NCBI GenBank assembly: GCA_910574865.1 | Contig: CAJTDN010000015.1 | Coordinates: 58,671 to 122,670 of the forward strand | Source of the DNA: Lachnospiraceae bacterium | GTDB taxonomy: Bacteria; Bacillota; Clostridia; Lachnospirales; Lachnospiraceae | Direction: 5' to 3' | DNA length: 64,000 nucleotides | Part shown: positions 18,307-29,507 of the stretch, one piece after another | How the letters are laid out: each line of letters opens with the position of its first letter | Position numbering within the stretch: the first letter of the stretch is position 1 | Program-made: the position numbers and the translations under genes | Notes under the pieces: model-generated | What the model was told of the DNA's origin: nothing | The model's input: the letters and a program-made list of their open reading frames with translations, nothing else | Databases searched by the model: none

Positions 18307-19614
18307 ATGTCAAAAAAAATTGAGATGGCGGACGAGTATGTGAAAATGGCAGAAAAGGATATGGCATATGCCCCCGAGTTTCATTTTACGCCGCCGACAG
18401 GCTGGATGAATGACCCGAACGGGTTGTGCCAATATCAGGGCATATACCATTTGTTTTATCAGTTCAACCCGTTTGCTCCCCGCATGGGACGAACGTTCTG
18501 GGGACACGCGACAAGCACGGATCTGGTCCATTGGCAGCATGAGAAGGTGGCGTTGAAGCCGAATCGGAAGTATGACTGGGTCGGCGCGTGGAGTGGCAGC
18601 GCGCTTGTGAAAAATGACAGGATGTATCTTTTTTATACGGGAAACAGTATCAAACAGCAGCAGTGCCTGGCCCGCTATGATTTTGCCAGAGGAACGGCGG
18701 AAAAATATGCGAAGAACCCGATTATTCCAGTTGACAAGCTGCCGGTAAAAAAGGACAAGGAAAATTTTCGTGACCCCAAGGTAATCCGTTATAAGAATCA
18801 TTATTTGATGGTGACCGGCGGAAAACAAGACGGACACGGGGTGATATATTATTTTCAGTCACGGAATTTGGCGGACTGGGATTATGTTGGTTTATTTCCT
18901 TGTCCAGAAATTATGGGTGCATTGGAATGTCCGGATTTGTTCGAACTTGACGGCAGGTATGTCGTGATTGCCAGTCAGCCGAATAACGTGCGATATTATG
19001 TTTATGACAAGATGCCGATTGATGGCGGAATCGAATTGTATCAGGACAAGCTTGACTTTGGGGAATATTTTTATGCCCCGCAATCGTTTCGCGCGGAGGA
19101 TGGCAGGCGTATCATGCTGGCCTGGGCGAACGCCTGGGGAAAGCCGATTGGCACGGCTTCCCACGGATGGGCGGGCACGATGACGGTTCCGCGTGAACTT
19201 TCCCTGGATGAAAGCCACCATCTGGTCGTGAGGCCGTGTCGGGAAATTTTGGCGTACCTTGCAAGACAAGCTGGTGGACGAGATGGATGGTCGGGGGCGC
19301 AAACGGGATATATTTCTAAAATACTGGACTTTTCCGAAAAATCGGAGTATGATATTACTGTTTTGAAAGATAAGCAAAGCCATGCGGCAATACGTTTCAA
19401 GATGCGTCATCGGGATGGCGTGGTGCATGTGTTTGTGGAACGGGATGGCATTTATCGGGAAGCGTGTACCGTGAAAGGGTCGAAACTGTCGTTGGAGGTC
19501 CTGCTGGATCATTACATGGCGGAAGTGTTTTTGGATGATGGCAGGAAAGCGATTACGGAAATCCATTACCACGGCGGGGACTGCATATTGTATCAGGAAG
19601 AAGCAAAAAATTGA
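18307..19614 (+). CDS. GH32 beta-fructofuranosidase / sucrose-6-phosphate hydrolase
   Basis: Splits beta-fructosyl bonds in sucrose, sucrose phosphate or short fructans. The three acidic GH32 motifs are present: WMNDPNG with the nucleophile Asp36, FRDPK near 154 (transition-state stabiliser), and ECPDLF near 203 (acid/base Glu). The five-bladed propeller region is followed by a shortened C-terminal beta-sandwich. There is no signal peptide, so it acts in the cytoplasm. At 435 aa it is slightly shorter than ScrB (~480). No fructose PTS or sucrose kinase gene lies nearby, so the exact substrate is open. folC begins 15 bases after the stop. Confidence 0.9.
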   Translation: MSKKIEMADEYVKMAEKDMAYAPEFHFTPPTGWMNDPNGLCQYQGIYHLFYQFNPFAPRMGRTFWGHATSTDLVHWQHEKVALKPNRKYDWVGAWSGSALVKNDRMYLFYTGNSIKQQQCLARYDFARGTAEKYAKNPIIPVDKLPVKKDKENFRDPKVIRYKNHYLMVTGGKQDGHGVIYYFQSRNLADWDYVGLFPCPEIMGALECPDLFELDGRYVVIASQPNNVRYYVYDKMPIDGGIELYQDKLDFGEYFYAPQSFRAEDGRRIMLAWANAWGKPIGTASHGWAGTMTVPRELSLDESHHLVVRPCREILAYLARQAGGRDGWSGAQTGYISKILDFSEKSEYDITVLKDKQSHAAIRFKMRHRDGVVHVFVERDGIYREACTVKGSKLSLEVLLDHYMAEVFLDDGRKAITEIHYHGGDCILYQEEAKN

Positions 19615-19629
19615 AAAAGAGGATGAAAA

Positions 19630-21180
19630 GTGACCTACAGAGAAGCAAGGGTATATTTGGACGACATGTCGAAATACGGAAGTGTACTTGGCCTGGACAC
19701 GGTTCGGGCTCTGTTGGGCGAATTGGGAAATCCACAGGATGGGCTTAAGTTCATCCATGTCGCGGGGACGAATGGCAAAGGTTCCATTCTGGCCTATGTT
19801 TCGACGATACTTCGCGAGGCGGGGTTCTTGGTGGGACGATATGTTTCGCCGACGGTGGTTTCCTACCTGGAGAAAATCCAAGTCGATGGCAGATGGATTG
19901 GGGAAGACGAATTCGCGGCATTAGTGGAAAAAGTGCAGAAGGCAGTTGCGTGTATGGAGACAAATGGAAGGGGACACCCTACCGTGTTCGAGATGGAAAC
20001 CGCAATGGCCTTTTTATATTTCCGTGAAAAGAAATGTGATTACGTGGTGCTGGAGACGGGACTGGGCGGCAGGCTGGATGCCACCAACGTCGTGGAAAAC
20101 ACGGTCCTGGCGATATTCTCGTCGATTGGCAGGGATCATATGGGCATCCTGGGCGACACGTTGACGGAAATTGCCGGGGAGAAGGCGGGCATCATGAAAC
20201 CGGGGTGCAGGGTGGTTTCGGCGGAGCAAAAGCCGGAAGTGCGAAAGGTGCTGGAAGAGAGGGCGGCGCAACTTGGCTGCCCGATTACATTTGCAAGGCC
20301 GGAGAACGCGCGGGTCGTCGAAGAGGATTATAAAGGGATGCGGTTTTCCTATACCTTGACGGACTCGCAGAGTCCGCTGGCGCGAAGCGCATCAAATGCG
20401 GGATGCCCGGAAGGGTATACCTTGACGGACTCGCAGAGTCCGCCCGCCCCTCAGGGGCATGCGTTTTCGGATTTAAGAATTTGTTTGGCGGGAAAATGCC
20501 AGATTGAAAACGCGGTGACGGCGATAGAGGCGGCGTGGGTTTTGCGGGACATGGGGGATGTGGCGTGTTTTTCGGTGCAAGGCATGTCGGCCGGGAAGGA
20601 TTCGGGGACGCGTGGCATTACGGAAGAGGCCATCCGCAGGGGGCTGGAAAAGACCGCCTGGGCGGGACGATTTACCTGCATCGGGGAGCGCCCGACTTTT
20701 ATCGTGGACGGGGCGCACAACGTGGACGCCGCGGTGCGGCTAAGGCGTTCGATGGAAACGTATTTTCCACAAAAACGATTGTTCTATATCATAGGCGTGT
20801 TCAAGGACAAGGAATATGAAAAAATCGTGGAAATCATGGCACCGTTGGCGGCAAGGGTTTACACGGTAGACTTACCGAATGCGGGACGGACGCTAAGCGC
20901 GAAGCACTTGAAGGAAACGTTTGATAAGGAACTGGCGTCTTGCGGCGTGGGAACTGGCACCGACGCGAGGGCATTTTTCGATGCGGAAGGTGGTGTCGGC
21001 GACGACGTGTTTTCTGGCGCGGGGAACGGCGGGGTACGTGTCGAGGCGGTTGAAGACATCGATCGGGCGGTACGCTTGGCGTTGGCGGAGGCGGGCGTCG
21101 AGGACGTGATTTTGGCCTTTGGCTCGCTTTCCTACTTAGGACGCGTGATGGAAATCGTAAAAGAAAAGGGATGGAAATAA
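19630..21180 (+). CDS. folC: Folylpolyglutamate synthase / dihydrofolate synthase with in-frame insertion
   Basis: ATP-dependent ligase adding glutamate to dihydropteroate and folates. GTG at 19630 is the start. The P-loop [10 protein letters not shown] lies at about residues 43-52, then [14 protein letters not shown], the Mur-ligase-like [15 protein letters not shown], and DGAHN in the C-terminal domain. At 516 aa it is longer than the usual ~430. About residues 240-285 contain two copies of YTLTDSQSP separated by a linker, coming from an exact 27-bp DNA repeat, and another Gly-rich stretch lies near 450. The first gene of the folate cluster; folE starts at or before its stop codon. Confidence 0.88.
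   Translation: MTYREARVYLDDMSKYGSVLGLDTVRALLGELGNPQDGLKFIHVAGTNGKGSILAYVSTILREAGFLVGRYVSPTVVSYLEKIQVDGRWIGEDEFAALVEKVQKAVACMETNGRGHPTVFEMETAMAFLYFREKKCDYVVLETGLGGRLDATNVVENTVLAIFSSIGRDHMGILGDTLTEIAGEKAGIMKPGCRVVSAEQKPEVRKVLEERAAQLGCPITFARPENARVVEEDYKGMRFSYTLTDSQSPLARSASNAGCPEGYTLTDSQSPPAPQGHAFSDLRICLAGKCQIENAVTAIEAAWVLRDMGDVACFSVQGMSAGKDSGTRGITEEAIRRGLEKTAWAGRFTCIGERPTFIVDGAHNVDAAVRLRRSMETYFPQKRLFYIIGVFKDKEYEKIVEIMAPLAARVYTVDLPNAGRTLSAKHLKETFDKELASCGVGTGTDARAFFDAEGGVGDDVFSGAGNGGVRVEAVEDIDRAVRLALAEAGVEDVILAFGSLSYLGRVMEIVKEKGWK
20350..20442 (+). repeat. In-frame 27-bp direct repeat with hairpin inside folC
   Basis: Identical 27-bp units at 20350-20376 and 20416-20442 lie 66 bases (22 codons) apart. 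Each contains the palindrome GGACTCGCAGAGTCC. The segment keeps the folC frame open and has no counterpart in normal FolC, so it appears to be an inserted palindromic element tolerated in a surface loop. Confidence 0.7.
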
Positions 21181-21182
21181 AC

Positions 21183-21740
21183 ATGGTGGATCAAGAAAAA
21201 ATCAGGCAGGCGGTATTGCTTTTGTTGGAGGGCATCGGGGAAGACACGCAAAGGGAAGGGCTTCTGGAAACGCCCGACCGGGTGGCCAGGATGTACGCGG
21301 AGCTTTATGGAGGGATGGAAGAGGACGCGGCCACGCATTTGGGCAAACGATTTCCAGTCGGGGACGACGGGATGGTGGTGGAAAAGGACATCACGTTTTA
21401 TTCTACTTGCGAGCACCACATGCTGCCGTTTTATGGAAAGGTGCATGTCGCCTACGTTCCGAATGGCGAGGTGGCAGGACTGAGCAAGCTGGCACGTACG
21501 GTGGAGGTGTTCGCCCGCAGGCTGCAGCTTCAGGAGCGGCTCACCTCCCAGATTGCTGACGCGCTGATGGAACACCTTCGTCCGCGGGGCGTGCTCGTCA
21601 TGGTGGAGGCGGAGCACATGTGCATGACGATGCGGGGAATCAGGAAGCCGGGCAGCCAGACGGTAACGCTCGCCAAGCGTGGCATTTTCGCGGAAGACAA
21701 GGAACTGGCGGACACGTTTTTCAGGATGATTGGACGGTAG
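21183..21740 (+). CDS. folE: GTP cyclohydrolase I
   Basis: Converts GTP to 7,8-dihydroneopterin triphosphate, the entry step of folate synthesis. The zinc and active-site motifs are present: [10 protein letters not shown] (Cys and His ligands) and [10 protein letters not shown] (second Cys ligand); the substrate-binding VAGLSKLAR also fits. The 185-aa length is standard. The start at 21183 is preferred because AAAAGGGATGG precedes it. An in-frame ATG at 21171 overlaps the end of folC by 10 bases and is possible. Confidence 0.93.
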   Translation: MVDQEKIRQAVLLLLEGIGEDTQREGLLETPDRVARMYAELYGGMEEDAATHLGKRFPVGDDGMVVEKDITFYSTCEHHMLPFYGKVHVAYVPNGEVAGLSKLARTVEVFARRLQLQERLTSQIADALMEHLRPRGVLVMVEAEHMCMTMRGIRKPGSQTVTLAKRGIFAEDKELADTFFRMIGR

Positions 21741-21761
21741 CCGCCAAATGACGGAGAATGA

Positions 21762-21796
21762 AAGTCCCCGCGCGACAGATGACGGGGCTTTTTGAT
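21762..21796 (+). terminator. Weak hairpin with T-run after folE
   Basis: GTCCCCG can pair with CGGGGC across a 12-base loop, followed by TTTTTG. Since the next gene begins 15 bases later, this may be a partial terminator inside the folate operon. Confidence 0.35.
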
Positions 21797-21810
21797 GAAG
21801 GGAAAGAAAA

Positions 21811-22347
21811 ATGGAGATTATCGATACCATTCGCAAACATCCATTATATAAGGAACATTACGGGAAGTTGCAGGAATTGGAAAAGGGGCGCGTTTTCTGC
21901 CATCACGACATGGCACATTTCCTGGACGTGGCGCGCATCGCCCATATCCATAATTTGGAGCGGGATTTGAAAATCCGCAAGGAAGTGATTTATGCGGCGG
22001 CGCTTCTGCATGACATCGGCAAAGACAGGCAATATACGGAGAAAATTCCGCACGAACGGGCGTCGGCAGAGATTGCCGAACAGATTTTAAATGACGTGGC
22101 AACGGGGACGGCATCGGCGGAGATTGCCGGGTCGGAACAAGAACGGCGGCGCGAAACATTTTCCGGGGAAGAGCGGGATGAAATCCTACAGGCGATTTTG
22201 GGGCATCGCAAGAGAAGGGGAGGGATGGGCGTATTGGAGGAGCTTTTGTATGTCAGCGACAAGCAGTCCCGCAGTTGCTTTGCGTGTGCGGCAAAAGAGG
22301 GGTGCGACTGGAGCGAGGAAGAAAAGAACGACCGGATTAAGTCGTGA
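21811..22347 (+). CDS. HD-domain phosphohydrolase in the folate cluster
   Basis: A 178-aa protein with HHDMAHFLDVARIAH and LLHDIGKD, the metal-binding His/Asp set of the HD superfamily. Such genes often sit between folE and folP in Clostridia. A role in trimming dihydroneopterin triphosphate (a missing phosphatase step) is plausible but unproven. Residues about 84-108 contain an imperfect duplication ASAEIAE...ASAEIAG, from near-identical 20-bp DNA segments at 22060 and 22111. It has four cysteines near the end. Confidence 0.8.
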   Translation: MEIIDTIRKHPLYKEHYGKLQELEKGRVFCHHDMAHFLDVARIAHIHNLERDLKIRKEVIYAAALLHDIGKDRQYTEKIPHERASAEIAEQILNDVATGTASAEIAGSEQERRRETFSGEERDEILQAILGHRKRRGGMGVLEELLYVSDKQSRSCFACAAKEGCDWSEEEKNDRIKS

Positions 22348-22395
22348 AAACGCAGGGACAAGGTGGCGGAATAAAATAAGGAAGAACGGCGAGGT

Positions 22396-23217
22396 ATGGC
22401 TATGGGCATGAAGATTGGCAGCAGGACGTTTGACGTGGAGAATCACACATACATCATGGGGATTCTGAACGTGACTCCGGACTCTTTTTCGGACGGCGGG
22501 AAATTTGAATCAATGGACGCGGCGTTGTTCCATGCGCAGGAAATGATATCGGAAGGGGCGGATATTTTGGACGTGGGAGGCGAGTCCACGCGGCCAGGGC
22601 ACGTGCAAATTGGCACGGGGGAGGAAATCGAGCGCGTCGTTCCGGTTATCGAGGCGTTAAAGAAAAGGTTCGACGTGCCGGTTTCCGTGGATACTTACAA
22701 GAGCGGGGTGGCGCGTGCCGCGGTGGATGCCGGCGCGGACTTGGTGAATGATGTCTGGGGCCTGAAATACGATGAAGAGATGGCCGGAGTGATTGGCGCT
22801 TCGGGTGTTTCTTGCTGCTTGATGCACAATCGGGAAAAGGCAGAATATGATGAGTTTCTGACGGGCGTGAAAATGGATTTGCAAGAGACAATCGCGCTTG
22901 CCGGGAAGGCGGGAATTGCCAGGGAGAAAATCATGCTGGATCCGGGCATCGGCTTTGGCAAAACGTATGAGATGAATCTGGAAATGTTGGGAAAACTTGG
23001 TGAATTGCAATCGCTTGGCTATCCGCTTTTGCTGGGCGCGTCGCGAAAATCGGTCATCGGACTGACGCTCGACTTGCCGGTAACCGAGCGGCTGGAGGGA
23101 ACACTGGTGACGACGATGCTGGCCGCATGGGCGGGATACGCGTTCGTGCGGGTGCATGACGTGAAAGAAAACCTGCGAACTATCAAAATGGCCGAGGCCG
23201 TCCGTGGGCGGGCATGA
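22396..23217 (+). CDS. folP: Dihydropteroate synthase
   Basis: Condenses 6-hydroxymethyl-dihydropterin pyrophosphate with p-aminobenzoate; the sulfonamide target. The TIM-barrel motifs are clear: IMGILNVTPDSFSDGGKF, DVGGESTRPG, DAGADLVNDVWG, IMLDPGIGFGK, GASRKSVIG and a final VRVHDVKEN. Three in-frame ATGs within 13 bases make the exact start uncertain; the third (MKIGSRTF) also fits. The 3' end overlaps an out-of-frame GTG just before the folBK gene. Confidence 0.93.
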   Translation: MAMGMKIGSRTFDVENHTYIMGILNVTPDSFSDGGKFESMDAALFHAQEMISEGADILDVGGESTRPGHVQIGTGEEIERVVPVIEALKKRFDVPVSVDTYKSGVARAAVDAGADLVNDVWGLKYDEEMAGVIGASGVSCCLMHNREKAEYDEFLTGVKMDLQETIALAGKAGIAREKIMLDPGIGFGKTYEMNLEMLGKLGELQSLGYPLLLGASRKSVIGLTLDLPVTERLEGTLVTTMLAAWAGYAFVRVHDVKENLRTIKMAEAVRGRA

Positions 23218-23248
23218 AAGGGCAGGGACGATGAAAAGGAGAAATACG

Positions 23249-24067
23249 ATGGATGAAATAAAAATTAAGAATCTGGAGGTGTTTGCCAACCATGGGGTGT
23301 TTCCGGAGGAAAACCATTTAGGGCAGAAATTCCTGGTTTCGGCGACTTTGTATACGGATGTTCGGAAAGCGGGGCGGACGGACGACTTGGCCGATTCCAT
23401 TGATTATGGGGAAACCTGCCATTTCATTGAGTCCCATATGAAAGAACGGGCGTGCCGGTTGATTGAGAGGGCGGCGGAAACTTTGGCGGAGGAGCTTTTA
23501 TTAATGACGCCGAATTTGAAAAGGATAGAATTGGAGATTGAAAAGCCGTGGGCTCCCATCAAGTTGCCGCTTAAATCCGTGTCGGTCAGAATCGTGCGTT
23601 CATGGCATACGGCATACGTCGCGCTGGGTTCCAACATGGGTGACAAGGAAGGATATTTAAGCCGCGCGGTAAAGGAATTGAGCGGCCTCCACGGATGCAG
23701 GGTGACAAAAATTTCCTCGTGGGTCGAGACGGAAGCTTACGGGGTGACGGATCAGCCCGAATTCTTAAATGGCTGCCTGGAACTGCAGACGCTGCTTGCC
23801 CCGCAGGAATTGTTGGAGGAACTGCACCGGATTGAGCGGGATGCCGGGCGCGTGCGGAAAGTCCATTGGGGGCCGAGGACGCTCGACTTGGACATTATTT
23901 TTTATGACGACCTCGTGATGCAGAGCGAGGAACTGTGCATTCCCCATGTGGACATGCACAACCGGCGGTTCGTGTTGGTCCCGATGTGCGAGATTGCCCC
24001 TTACATGCGGCACCCGGTGTATGGTTGGACGATGATGGAGGGGTTGGCCCAATTGGGAGGCGTGTAG
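23249..24067 (+). CDS. folB-folK: Bifunctional dihydroneopterin aldolase / HPPK
   Basis: A fusion of two consecutive folate enzymes. Residues 1-~115 are FolB (MDEIKIKNLEVFANHGVFPE, then LGQKFLVSATL), making 6-hydroxymethyl-dihydropterin. Residues ~120-272 are FolK, with VALGSNMGDKEGYL, FLNGC and the diagnostic GPRTLDLDIIFYDD. ATG at 23249 is chosen since AAGGAG precedes it by seven bases; a GTG 45 bases upstream overlaps folP and lacks that signal. FolB-FolK fusions are common in Clostridia. Together with folC, folE and folP this supplies most of the pathway. Confidence 0.92.
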   Translation: MDEIKIKNLEVFANHGVFPEENHLGQKFLVSATLYTDVRKAGRTDDLADSIDYGETCHFIESHMKERACRLIERAAETLAEELLLMTPNLKRIELEIEKPWAPIKLPLKSVSVRIVRSWHTAYVALGSNMGDKEGYLSRAVKELSGLHGCRVTKISSWVETEAYGVTDQPEFLNGCLELQTLLAPQELLEELHRIERDAGRVRKVHWGPRTLDLDIIFYDDLVMQSEELCIPHVDMHNRRFVLVPMCEIAPYMRHPVYGWTMMEGLAQLGGV

Positions 24068-24089
24068 CCGGTATAAAAAGAAGGGCCGC

Positions 24090-25490
24090 TTATGAAAGCA
24101 GCCCCTCGAACGTGTCATAAAATGTCGGGTAGGACACGTCCACGCAGTGGCTGTCCAGTATCTTCGTCGTCCCGTCCGCGACCAGCGCGGCGATGGAAAA
24201 TGCCATGGCAATCCGATGGTCCAAAAGCGTGTGGATTGTTGCCCCGTGCAACGGCCTCCCACCATGAATGACCATGCCGTCGTCCGTCGGGGTGACGTCG
24301 CAGCCCATGGCCTTCAGGTTGTCCGTGACCGTCTCGATGCGGTCGGTTTCTTTTACCTTCAATTCCCCGGCATCCCGGATGACGGTCGTACCTTCCGCCA
24401 TGGCGGCCATCACGGCGATAACCGGGATTTCGTCAATCAGCGTGGGGATAATGCCGCCTTCAATCGTGGTTCCGTGCAGGGCACTCGTGCGAACGAGGAT
24501 GTCGGCGACCGATTCGCCCCCCACGGCCCTCTCGTCAAGCAGCGTGATGTCCGCGCCCATGTTCCCGCATACCTGGATGATTCCGGCCCGGGTCTGGTTG
24601 ATGCCGACGTTTTTGATGAGGATTTCCGAGTCGGGCACCAAAAGTCCGGCGGCGATAAAATAGGCGGCGGAGGAAATGTCTCCAGGTACCATGATTTTTT
24701 GCCCGTACAGTTCCTTACATGGACGGATGGAGGCCGTTGCCCGCCCGCCATTGCGCAGGGAAGGGGGAACGTTGTCGGCCTTGCCACCTGCATTTCGAAG
24801 GGAGGCCGTTGCCCGTTCGGTCTTGCCGGTCTCGGAAAGGGCGCGTTCCCCCGCCTCGTTCGCGACAAAGGAGCGGACGTCGGCCCCGAATTCTTTCAGC
24901 ATCAGCTCGGTATGGTTGCGGGAGAGCGACGGCTCCGTCACGGAAGTCGTCCCCTCGGCGTACAGACCTGCCAATAGGATGCAGGACTTGACCTGGGCGG
25001 AGGCAACCGGCGACACATGGTCGATGCCGTGCAACCGTCCGGGCGTGATGTAGAGCGGGGCGCAGTCGTTGCGAAGGACGCTGGAAATGTTGGCCCCCAT
25101 CTGTGCCAAGGGTTCCATGACGCGTCGCATCGGGCGCGAATTCAGGGATTCGTCGCCGGAGAGCTTGCTTTCGAACGGCTGCCCGGCGAGGATGCCGCAA
25201 ATCAATCGCGTGGTCGTGCCGCTGTTGCCGACCTCGAGGGTCAGGGAAGGCGCGCGCAGTCCGCGAAGACCCCGCCCGTGCACCAGCACGCGGGACCCGT
25301 CTTGTTCGATGTCAATCCCCATCCTGCGAAAGCAGTCAATCGTCGCGAGGCAGTCCGCCCCCGTGAGAAAGTTCGTCACCTCGGTGATGCCGTTGGCAAT
25401 CGAGCCGAACATCACGCAACGGTGCGAGATGGACTTGTCGCCGGGAACGGTGATTTCCCCGCGTAGTCCGCTGATATTCGTAAGTTCCAT
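24090..25490 (-). CDS. aroA: EPSP synthase with an in-frame insertion
   Basis: 5-enolpyruvylshikimate-3-phosphate synthase of the shikimate pathway (glyphosate target). Motifs: PGDKSISHRCVMFGS, LEVGNSGTTTRLI, SSQVKS-like SAQVKSCILLAGLYA, PGDISSAAYFIAAG, and EIPVIAVMAAMAEG. The start at 25490 gives the usual MELTNISGLRGEI beginning; ATGs further upstream add a basic tail. At 466 aa it is about 40 residues longer than normal. The excess lies before PGDISSAA, where SLRN and RATAS each occur twice. Partner of tyrA on the same strand. Confidence 0.93.
   Translation of the reverse strand: MELTNISGLRGEITVPGDKSISHRCVMFGSIANGITEVTNFLTGADCLATIDCFRRMGIDIEQDGSRVLVHGRGLRGLRAPSLTLEVGNSGTTTRLICGILAGQPFESKLSGDESLNSRPMRRVMEPLAQMGANISSVLRNDCAPLYITPGRLHGIDHVSPVASAQVKSCILLAGLYAEGTTSVTEPSLSRNHTELMLKEFGADVRSFVANEAGERALSETGKTERATASLRNAGGKADNVPPSLRNGGRATASIRPCKELYGQKIMVPGDISSAAYFIAAGLLVPDSEILIKNVGINQTRAGIIQVCGNMGADITLLDERAVGGESVADILVRTSALHGTTIEGGIIPTLIDEIPVIAVMAAMAEGTTVIRDAGELKVKETDRIETVTDNLKAMGCDVTPTDDGMVIHGGRPLHGATIHTLLDHRIAMAFSIAALVADGTTKILDSHCVDVSYPTFYDTFEGLLS
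24729..24815 (-). repeat. In-frame repeat-bearing insertion inside aroA
   Basis: GGAGGCCGTTGCCCG occurs at 24729-24743 and 24801-24815, 72 bases (24 codons) apart. A related flanking sequence encodes SLRN twice. The segment is absent from ordinary AroA and keeps the frame open, parallel to the folC insertion. Confidence 0.55.
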
Positions 25491-25592
25491 AATGCGTTCC
25501 TTTCCATTCATGGTACACGGATGCCTCTTGTCAAAGCGTTTCCGGTATTGCCGTCTCATTCCGTGCCAAAGCATTTCCAACATTGCCGCATG

Positions 25593-26690
25593 TCAAACCT
25601 CGTATACGACGTAACGGTATTTTTTCAGCAGGGCGGCGGCTTTCTTGGACGAGTCTTCCTCATAAAACTCGATTCGCAGCACGCCTTCCTCGAATTCCCG
25701 GTTGTGGATGATGCCGATGTTCTTGATGCTGATGTTGTTGCTTGCCAATATCGTGGCAATCGTGGCAATTCCCCCGGCCTCGTCGACAATGTCGCAGTAT
25801 AGGGCGAATTGTTTCTTGATTGGTCCGGCCGAGCCGTCCGGCATGGAATCGCGATAATCCTTGGACGATTCGAACATGGAGAAAAGCCGTTGCTCGTCGC
25901 CCTGGTCAATCAATTCCTTCGAACGTTGCAAATGCATGATGAATTCCCCGAGGACGCGGGAAATGTTGTCCCTGTTCTTTAAGCAGATTTGCTGCCACAT
26001 GATTGGCGAGGAGGAAGCGATGCGCGTGATGTCCTTGAAGCCCCCGGCGGCCAGACGCTTCATCATCTCGTCCGCGTTGTCGCCGTTCTTGACGAAATTC
26101 ACGAGGTTGCTGGCAAGGATGTGCGGCAGGTGGCTGATCGTGCCGGTAAACGCGTCATGCTCCCGATAATCCAAAATGATGGGCAGTGCCTTCAAGGACT
26201 CCACGAATTCCTTGTAGGCTTCCACCTTTTCGGCGGGAACCTCCGCCGTGGGCGTGAGGATGTAGTACGCGTTCTCAATCAAGTGCGCCTTGGCGTTGAC
26301 GAAGCCGCTTTTCTCCGAGCCGGCCATCGGGTGCCCGCCGATGAAATATTTTCCCAGGCCAAGGGCGGCGGCTTCCTCGCAAATCGCCGTCTTCACGCTG
26401 CCGACGTCCGTCAAAATGCAACCGCCCCCCACGTATGGCTTCAACTGGCTCAGGTAGGCGTTGTTATAGGAAATGGGGGCGCAGAGGAAAATGTACGCGC
26501 AACCCTGGAAATTGTCGTCAATCGAGGAGCATGCCGTGTGAATCACGCCGTCCGAGACGGCGAGGGCAAGCGTTTCCCGATTCTTGTCAAATGCAACGAG
26601 CTCGTAGTCCGGGTAATACTGGCGGATTGCCTTGGCAATCGAGCCGCCGATGAGCCCCAGGCCGACAAAGCCAATCTTAGTCGTGTCCAT
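25593..26690 (-). CDS. tyrA: Prephenate dehydrogenase with ACT domain
   Basis: Oxidative decarboxylation of prephenate to 4-hydroxyphenylpyruvate for tyrosine synthesis. The 365-aa protein has an N-terminal Rossmann motif GFVGLGLIGGSIAKAI (7-22), the prephenate-binding stretch GGHPMAGSEKSGF and SHLPHILASNLV. The C-terminal ACT-like domain (about 295-365; IVDEAGGIATIATILASNNI) probably binds tyrosine for feedback control. It lies about 100 bases upstream of aroA on the same strand, forming an aromatic amino-acid pair. Confidence 0.92.
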   Translation of the reverse strand: MDTTKIGFVGLGLIGGSIAKAIRQYYPDYELVAFDKNRETLALAVSDGVIHTACSSIDDNFQGCAYIFLCAPISYNNAYLSQLKPYVGGGCILTDVGSVKTAICEEAAALGLGKYFIGGHPMAGSEKSGFVNAKAHLIENAYYILTPTAEVPAEKVEAYKEFVESLKALPIILDYREHDAFTGTISHLPHILASNLVNFVKNGDNADEMMKRLAAGGFKDITRIASSSPIMWQQICLKNRDNISRVLGEFIMHLQRSKELIDQGDEQRLFSMFESSKDYRDSMPDGSAGPIKKQFALYCDIVDEAGGIATIATILASNNISIKNIGIIHNREFEEGVLRIEFYEEDSSKKAAALLKKYRYVVYEV

Positions 26691-26742
26691 GATTTCAACC
26701 CCTGTTATTTTAAAATGTGCTTTTTAAAATGTGCTTTGAAAT

Positions 26743-26990
26743 GATGTTGGGGTCAAAACAAGTTTTGCCCCCATGATACCCACGGATTATTCCGCACTAC
26801 GTGCTCTCGTTGTCTCCGCTCCGCTACGGTCGGCACTAAACGAACGTCCGCTGGACGTTCAGTGTCCTAAAACACCTCAAATCCGCTCATTTTCCTACGG
26901 AAAATGGCTACTTTTCGGTGTTTTGCGGGTTCCAAAATCATGCTTTTCCATGCAAGCATGGAACACATGACCTTTTGACCCTGGTATCAT
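26743..26990 (-). repeat. 249-bp dispersed repeat, copy 2 (inverted)
   Basis: Read on the minus strand this is almost the same sequence as 9788-10036, beginning ATGATACCAGGGTC. The two copies lie in opposite orientation and enclose 16.7 kb carrying the sugar, folate and aromatic genes. Differences are a handful of substitutions, implying recent duplication or gene conversion. Confidence 0.85.
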
Positions 26991-27317
26991 GAAATTATAC
27001 TAGCACAAGAAGTGGGGAATGGCAATAAAGACTTTCATGGATTTTTGATGATGGATTGCGACAAAATGGCGTATTTGTGCGAAATTTGAGGTCAGCGGTG
27101 AAAAAAATATGTGAAAAATGTATAAAATGGTTGTAATGCTCTTGAATATTTAGTACAATATTTACATGGCGTGCATGGGGCAAGGATTTGGTCGTTGCAT
27201 ATGGCCGGCGGTCGCGTGGGGAAGCAGGTGGACAAGGGCTTCTTTTCACGGACGGGGAACACTAGGGGGCGACGAATCCGGGTTTCCATGCATAAAAGAC
27301 ACAAGGAGGCAACTAGT
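26991..27317. promoter_or_regulatory. Region upstream of the EF-G paralogue
   Basis: About 330 bases without a gene. It is A/T-rich at 27100-27170 and probably holds the promoter (TACAAT at 27155-27160). No riboswitch or hairpin of note was seen. Confidence 0.35.
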
Positions 27318-29393
<2,076 letters not shown>

Positions 29394-29401
29394 CACATGC
29401 C

Positions 29402-29465
29402 TTAAAGGACTGGCTTCGCGTCGCGAGCATGTCGTGCATGATCTTTTGATTCTGGTATCATTATA
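29402..29465 (-). repeat. Partial copy of the GATACCAGG dispersed repeat
   Basis: AAAGGACTGGCTTCGCGTCG is followed by GCATGATCTTTTGATTCTGG and TATCAT. The end matches the terminal part of the 249-bp repeat, and the whole matches 55245-55310. It lies between the EF-G-like stop and its terminator. Confidence 0.6.
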
Positions 29466-29482
29466 CAATAGGATGGACAAGG

Positions 29483-29507
29483 GGGCTGATTAGTGATCAG
29501 CCCTTTT
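29483..29507 (+). terminator. Strong terminator after the EF-G paralogue
   Basis: A perfect 8-bp stem (GGGCTGAT / ATCAGCCC) with a 5-base loop is followed by TTTTT. Confidence 0.85.
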
